The position numbers were made by a program, and so were the translations under genes. Positions 59,939-64,000 of a stretch of DNA of 64,000 nt are shown here, piece by piece (position 1 is the first letter of the stretch; every line of letters begins with the position of its first letter). The notes beneath the pieces are model-generated. The model was not told the DNA's origin and made no database searches. It saw nothing but the letters and a program-made list of their open reading frames with translations. The stretch comes from a bacterium HR19 (GTDB taxonomy: Bacteria > Calescibacteriota > Calescibacteriia > Calescibacteriales > Calescibacteriaceae), in the NCBI GenBank assembly GCA_002898315.1, contig BEHV01000010.1:1-64000 (forward strand). The letters are read 5' to 3'.

Positions 59939-61042
59939 ATGAGAGTTTGTATTGTAGCAGGTGGCACAGGTGGGCACATTGTTCCTGCGATAGCGGTTGC
60001 TGAAAAGATTCAAGGAGAAAAACTTTTCATCACCGGCAGGTCAAGAAAGGCAGAAGAAAAGTTTTCAAAACAAATTCCAGGTGAGGTCAAGTTTATTGAT
60101 GTAAAACCAGTGGTTGGGAGGGGATTATCTGCAATATCTGGTTTCATATCTGTTATACCGGCAATAAAGCAAGCTCTTGAAATTTTCAGAAACTTCAAGC
60201 CAGAAGTTGTTATAGGTTTTGGAGGATATGTTTCTGGTCCTGTTCTTCTTGCAGGTAAGCTACGAGGAGCAAAGGAGTTTGTTTTTGAGCAGAATTCTTT
60301 TATGGGATTTGCAAACAAAATTTCCTCACTCTTTGCAGATAAAGTCCTCCTTTCTTTTCCTGATGCCGAGATACCATCTTTTGCAAGAAAAAAGTCGGTA
60401 TATGTTGGGTTTCCAATACGTGATAAATTCAAAGCTGAATTATCATCTGCTATGAGGTCAGGAAAAGACGGAGAGCTGATAAATATTTTCATCACGGGAG
60501 GGAGTCAGGGAGCTTTATCTCTTAACCTTCTTTTTCTGGAAACATTAAAAAAAATAATCATCTCTTCAAAGGAAATACAGAAGATAAAGGTTTTTCATCA
60601 AACGGGAGATATATCTTATTCTCTGGTGAAAGAATTTTACGAAAGAGAGATTTTTCCTTTGGTGAATAAAAAGGGGTTTTCTTTTGATGTTGAGATTTTT
60701 CCTTTTACAGATAAAATAGGGTATTTTATGGGGATTGCGGATTTAGTCATATCTCGTGGTGGAGCTGGGACTGTTTTTGAGGTCGCCTATGCTAAAAAGC
60801 CGGCTGTTTTTATTCCCCTACCGAAATCAATAGGAGACCATCAGTTCAAAAATCCTCTCAAGCTTTTCAAAGATGCTTGTATAATAGTGAGGCAAGAAGA
60901 AAAAGGTAGGTTTGAAATAATCATGAGTGAAATTTTAAAAAACAGTGTGATGCTGGAAGAGATGAAAAAAAGAGTAGAGAGCGAAATGAGAAATATTCAA
61001 ATTGATGGGACAGAAAAAATAGTAGATATTCTGAAAAGCTGA
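59939..61042 (+). CDS. murG: MurG: UDP-GlcNAc-undecaprenyl-pyrophosphoryl-MurNAc-pentapeptide transferase
   Basis: A 367-residue GT28 glycosyltransferase that makes lipid II at the inner face of the membrane. AGGTGGHIVPAIAVAE at the start, FGGYVSGPVLLAGKLRGAKEFVFEQNSFMG, ITGGSQGALSLN and ISRGGAGTVFEVAYAKKPAVFIPLP with the UDP-GlcNAc loop are all diagnostic. murG is usually in the division cluster with ftsW and murC; here it is alone. Confidence 0.95.
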   Translation: MRVCIVAGGTGGHIVPAIAVAEKIQGEKLFITGRSRKAEEKFSKQIPGEVKFIDVKPVVGRGLSAISGFISVIPAIKQALEIFRNFKPEVVIGFGGYVSGPVLLAGKLRGAKEFVFEQNSFMGFANKISSLFADKVLLSFPDAEIPSFARKKSVYVGFPIRDKFKAELSSAMRSGKDGELINIFITGGSQGALSLNLLFLETLKKIIISSKEIQKIKVFHQTGDISYSLVKEFYEREIFPLVNKKGFSFDVEIFPFTDKIGYFMGIADLVISRGGAGTVFEVAYAKKPAVFIPLPKSIGDHQFKNPLKLFKDACIIVRQEEKGRFEIIMSEILKNSVMLEEMKKRVESEMRNIQIDGTEKIVDILKS

Positions 61043-61048
61043 TTTTTT

Positions 61049-61066
61049 CGCTCTGCTTATTGAGCG
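61049..61066 (+). terminator. possible weak terminator after murG
   Basis: CGCTC and GAGCG form a short stem with an eight-base loop just after murG, followed by TTCTTG. The stem is only five pairs, so this is uncertain. The gene on the other side, gspC, ends here from the opposite direction. Confidence 0.3.
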
Positions 61067-61080
61067 TTCTTGTGATACGG

Positions 61081-62070
61081 TTATCTTACGAAGTATCTTA
61101 GCTTTTGTTCCTTTCCTCCTCTTTCTATGACGATTTCAAAGTATGTTTCATTTTGTATATCTGATAGAATTTTGAGTATAGCTTCTGGGCTTGAGACCTG
61201 GACTCCGTTTATTGATTTCAGAACGTCTCCATCTTGTAGTCCGATGATTTTGTAAAAGCTTGAAGGTGAGATATTGAGGAGCCGGAATCCGTATATCTGC
61301 CCATCTTTTATGTATGGTATAGCTCTTGCTGATACGAGGAGGTTAGCCATGTTAGATAGGTTTGATACGACGAACTCTTTTTTTACTTCATAGGTGTTTT
61401 CTCCTATTTGTTTTAGGTCTGGTGATGGCATTTGTGGGAACGATGGTGATGCTCCTTCTATATTAACTCCTTCTGGGTTTTCTTGTTGTGGAGTAGGGGT
61501 AGGATTAGCTTGTGCTTGTGATTGAAACTTTTTTTCATCTTCCTCAAACAGGAATAAAATCTCTTTGTTGTTGCCTCTTATTATTTCTATGCTATCTGGC
61601 TTTATTGATACTATTTTTGCTCCTGGTTCTATTTCTTCTCCTTCTTTTTTCATCAGGGTAGTATTGGAGGGGGAATGGTATATGAAAGCCCAATTACTTC
61701 CTTTTTTACCTGAGACTATTGTTCCAACGAGTTTATATGAAGATGAAAGTGGTGAGAGAACGACAGGGATTGCTTCTTGCTCTTTTTTTTCTTCCTGTTT
61801 TGGTTTTTCTTTACCTAATATTCCTTTTTCCCAGAGGAAGCTCATCAGTTCTGGGGGAGGTATGTTTCCATCTTTGATATTTGGTGAGTTTTGATTATTA
61901 ATGTTGCTGTTGATAAATTTTGTTTTGATGTGAGATTTTGAATTTTTTTCAGAGTTTGAACTGATGAGGATTTTTGAAGATAGCAAATAGGTCAGAGATT
62001 TTCCGAATGATATTCCGAAGGCGAACACGAAAGCTAAATCCAAAAATAATTTTAAACTCTTTTTTAGCAC
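61081..62070 (-). CDS. gspC: type II secretion inner-membrane protein GspC with PDZ domain
   Basis: A 329-residue protein. A single N-terminal transmembrane helix (about residues 10-30) is followed by a linker, a homology region (SYKLVGTIVSG with the HR domain, about residues 110-180), a Pro/Gln-rich linker and a C-terminal PDZ domain with GFRLLNISPSSFYKIIGLQDGDVLKSINGVQVSSPEAILKIL. GspC joins the inner platform to the GspD secretin. No gspD is adjacent. gspK is about 30 kb away. Confidence 0.87.
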   Translation of the reverse strand: MLKKSLKLFLDLAFVFAFGISFGKSLTYLLSSKILISSNSEKNSKSHIKTKFINSNINNQNSPNIKDGNIPPPELMSFLWEKGILGKEKPKQEEKKEQEAIPVVLSPLSSSYKLVGTIVSGKKGSNWAFIYHSPSNTTLMKKEGEEIEPGAKIVSIKPDSIEIIRGNNKEILFLFEEDEKKFQSQAQANPTPTPQQENPEGVNIEGASPSFPQMPSPDLKQIGENTYEVKKEFVVSNLSNMANLLVSARAIPYIKDGQIYGFRLLNISPSSFYKIIGLQDGDVLKSINGVQVSSPEAILKILSDIQNETYFEIVIERGGKEQKLRYFVR

Positions 62071-62141
62071 TCTGAATATATTTTAGACATTCTGTTGATT
62101 CCGAGACGAATATTTTTGATTTTGTTGTCTTGTTTTTGGTA

Positions 62142-63626
62142 TTATTCAGGGATGATTATTTCCAGAAATTTTCTTTTTTTATCATTTTCCATCAGCCATT
62201 TTATTTCGCTCTTCCAGTTTGTTGTTTCAACGACCTCAAAACCATAAGCTTGGGCGACCTTATGGGGTGAAGTGATAGGGCTGAGGTAGTCCGCTTGATA
62301 ATTGGCTTTTGACCTTAGTGATTCATAACCTTTGTTGTTTAAAACCAGTATTTTAAGTTCTATGTCGTAGTTGCTGGCTGTCCATAGAGCTTGAGGTGAG
62401 TAGTGAAAGCTTCCATCTCCTATTATTGTCAGAGATTTTCCTCCCGCGATCGCATAACCTATTGAGGCAGGTAAAGCCCATCCCAAAAAGCCAGACCTAT
62501 TTGAGAAAAACAGTTTTTTTCTGTTGCCCAATATTTCCATAATGGTTTCTCTGTAAGCTGGTGTTTCTTCAAATACTGCTTCATCTTTTAAAAGTTTTTT
62601 CAGGTACTCTGTTATCTGAGAGACATTCTTATTTACTTCGTTTTTGGTGAAAGGTATCTTTTTATTGTTCTTTTTCTCTTTAACTCTTAGGAGTATTTCT
62701 TTGAGGAAATATTTGGGGTCGCACAGGAATGACTTCCAGAATCTTTTCACGTTTTCTTCATGGTCTGTGGTGATCTGTATTATATTTTCCCACATGTAAT
62801 CTTCATCCATGAAAATAACATTATGCAGGGTGCTTCCTATGAGCAAGACAAGGTCATATCTCATTAGTATCTTATTTATTTGACTGGCTTTTCTGGGTAA
62901 GATTGCGTCTATCTTCACAGAAGGAGACCTTGAGAAATACGGTTCGGCAAATATAGGAGAGCCAATTTTTTCAGAAAATTCTATCAATTCATCATGAGCA
63001 TCAAAGAGGTCAATTTCATATCCTGCTACTATTGCGATGCTTTTAGAATTATTTATTTCTTCGGCTATCTGATCAAGGATATCTGGCTTTAGAACCAGTT
63101 TTTCTTCTGTGTAGATTGATTCGGTTATATTGGTTTTTTCACATTCCTCTTCTGCAATATCAAATGGTAAGCTTACTATAACAGGTCCCGACGGATTAGA
63201 AAGGGCGGTTCTTATACCTACTGAAATAGCTTTTATTGCTTCTTTTTTATTCTTAACATCAATTACTTCTTTGACATAGGGTATTTTTCTCAGGTCAACG
63301 GTTAAAACTGGTTCATCTAACAGTTTTGTAGATTCCTGCTGTCCCACTATTACGAGTAGAGGGGTTCTGTCAAGTTTAGCTGAGTAAATATATCCGATGG
63401 AGTTCATCAATCCGGGGGCTGCGTGAAGGTTTACGATTCCTATTTTATTGTTATACAGGTAGCTTCCTGCGGACATTCCCACGGCAATACCATCGTGAAG
63501 GGCGAGGTAGTATTTTATTGAATTTGGTTTATATTTGAGGAATGGTAGTTCTGTTGTTCCGGGGTTGCCGAACATTAAGTTTGTGTATTTGGAGATGTAA
63601 TCAAAAATTTGCTCGGAGATATTCAT
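62142..63626 (-). CDS. ThDP-dependent decarboxylase, benzoylformate decarboxylase-like
   Basis: A 494-residue thiamine diphosphate enzyme, closest to benzoylformate decarboxylase (528 residues): GNPGTTELPFL near residue 20, NLHAAPGLMNSIG and VGQQES follow. The ThDP motif is IGDGSFHYSPQALWTASNYDIELKILVLNN. The key Glu that activates ThDP (Glu47 in the P. putida enzyme) is replaced by Asp45 in LALHDGIAVGM. The substrate could be an aromatic 2-oxo acid, but this is open. It is divergent from a radical SAM gene. Confidence 0.82.
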   Translation of the reverse strand: MNISEQIFDYISKYTNLMFGNPGTTELPFLKYKPNSIKYYLALHDGIAVGMSAGSYLYNNKIGIVNLHAAPGLMNSIGYIYSAKLDRTPLLVIVGQQESTKLLDEPVLTVDLRKIPYVKEVIDVKNKKEAIKAISVGIRTALSNPSGPVIVSLPFDIAEEECEKTNITESIYTEEKLVLKPDILDQIAEEINNSKSIAIVAGYEIDLFDAHDELIEFSEKIGSPIFAEPYFSRSPSVKIDAILPRKASQINKILMRYDLVLLIGSTLHNVIFMDEDYMWENIIQITTDHEENVKRFWKSFLCDPKYFLKEILLRVKEKKNNKKIPFTKNEVNKNVSQITEYLKKLLKDEAVFEETPAYRETIMEILGNRKKLFFSNRSGFLGWALPASIGYAIAGGKSLTIIGDGSFHYSPQALWTASNYDIELKILVLNNKGYESLRSKANYQADYLSPITSPHKVAQAYGFEVVETTNWKSEIKWLMENDKKRKFLEIIIPE

Positions 63627-63760
63627 ATTGAATTAATTTAAGATATGTTTGAAAATATTTAAAACGAGCAGTTTTAATTGACTTCTGATAGAATTAGAAT
63701 TTCTGAACTTTGTTGTGGAATAAAATGTTGAATATTTTTTGTTTGTATTATATTAAATTG

Positions 63761-64000
63761 ATGGCAAATTTTTTTCATATTGCTTTGTTCATAATTAGAA
63801 AATTATTTTTGATTGATTTTGAGAGAGCGTTGTTTATAGCATCTCAGATTTTTCCACCTTCTCAACCTGAGCTTTCTTTAAGGAGGATGAAAAATTTCTT
63901 TTTGACATATTTTGTGTGGAAATTTGGAGTAAAACTGCCTGTTAAACCCATAGTGCTTCAGATTGAATCTGTAAGAGGTTGTAATTTCAACTGTGTTATG
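63761..64000 (+). CDS. radical SAM protein, N-terminal part only (cut by the window end)
   Basis: An open frame of 80 codons runs off the window. It starts MANFFHIALFIIRKLFLIDF and ends IESVRGCNFNCVM, the beginning of the radical SAM signature Cys-x3-Cys-x2-Cys; the third Cys would lie just past the end. The hydrophobic front of about 60 residues before the motif is like B12-free radical SAM proteins of the PqqE/MoaA or SPASM type. A TATATT box is six bases before the ATG. Confidence 0.8.
   Translation, partial: MANFFHIALFIIRKLFLIDFERALFIASQIFPPSQPELSLRRMKNFFLTYFVWKFGVKLPVKPIVLQIESVRGCNFNCVM

Overview
This window is AT-rich chromosomal DNA from a bacterium with a double membrane. The evidence is an L-ring lipoprotein and P-ring protein of the flagellum (FlgH, FlgI), type II secretion parts (GspC, GspK), an MlaE-type permease and MurG. 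Several traits recall thermophilic, deep-branching lineages such as Aquificota or uncultured hot-spring phyla: a c-552-like monohaem cytochrome, a sulfide:quinone-reductase-like flavoprotein with a DUF1641 partner, a core-type MetE, a split glycine decarboxylase, zinc-type L31, L36, S4 and Adk, and very scattered gene order. The lineage is an inference; no rRNA gene is present to settle it.

Layout. 1-4.5 kb: low-molecular-weight phosphatase, Fe-S-type Rrf2 regulator, PQQ-type sugar dehydrogenase, peptide-type binding protein and a hendecad coiled-coil membrane protein. 4.5-9.5 kb: a thioredoxin-like gene, then the flagellar rod and ring operon flgF-flgG-flgA-flgH-flgI-flgJ. 9.5-16.3 kb: argS, rplO, a GT4 glycosyltransferase, a lipoprotein and an acetyl-CoA-synthetase-like enzyme. 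16.4-17.4 kb: a six-repeat CRISPR array read on the minus strand, its leader promoter, and a truncated, frameshifted cas6-like remnant. 17.4-35.5 kb: mostly single-gene or two-gene housekeeping units (gcvPA, tig, rpmE, a DegT aminotransferase, adk, transaldolase, lepB, metE, an aminotransferase, cytochrome c, tatD, secY, gspK, methylmalonyl-CoA mutase, aldehyde dehydrogenase). 35.5-41.9 kb: a small membrane protein with a structured leader, cimA, folC, cheY, a MarR regulator and ispG. 41.9-45.6 kb: a rearranged ribosomal operon. 45.7-64 kb: a degenerate GGDEF sensor, mlaE, SQR-like and DUF1641 genes, a methyltransferase, a TPR protein, an epimerase, an LPP20-type lipoprotein, rsmD, hemC, tRNA-Gln, prs, flhF, lplA, a nicotinamidase with a histone-like tail, murG, gspC, a ThDP enzyme, and the start of a radical SAM gene.

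How it works together. The flagellar block builds the distal rod and the P and L rings. FlhF and a CheY-like protein elsewhere in the window fit a motile cell, but hook, export and motor genes are not here. Type II secretion genes sit alone, far from each other. Operons that are normally conserved are broken up: rplO, secY and adk are each isolated, and infA-rpmJ-rpsM-rpsK-rpsD runs straight into rpsQ-rplN-rplX-rplE. Genes inside operons tend to have strong GGAGG-type ribosome binding sites. Many first genes instead have a TATAAT- or TAAAAT-like box only 5-9 bases before the start codon, which suggests leaderless mRNAs.

The most unusual items are the nicotinamidase fused to a lysine-rich, histone-H1-like tail with a possible nested start codon, the array beside a broken cas6-like gene, the shuffled ribosomal operon, prs placed nine bases behind a tRNA, and a benzoylformate-decarboxylase-like enzyme with Asp in place of the usual catalytic Glu. 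Three genes (the cas6-like gene, a cupin and the SQR-like gene) carry single-base frame breaks that could be real or assembly errors.
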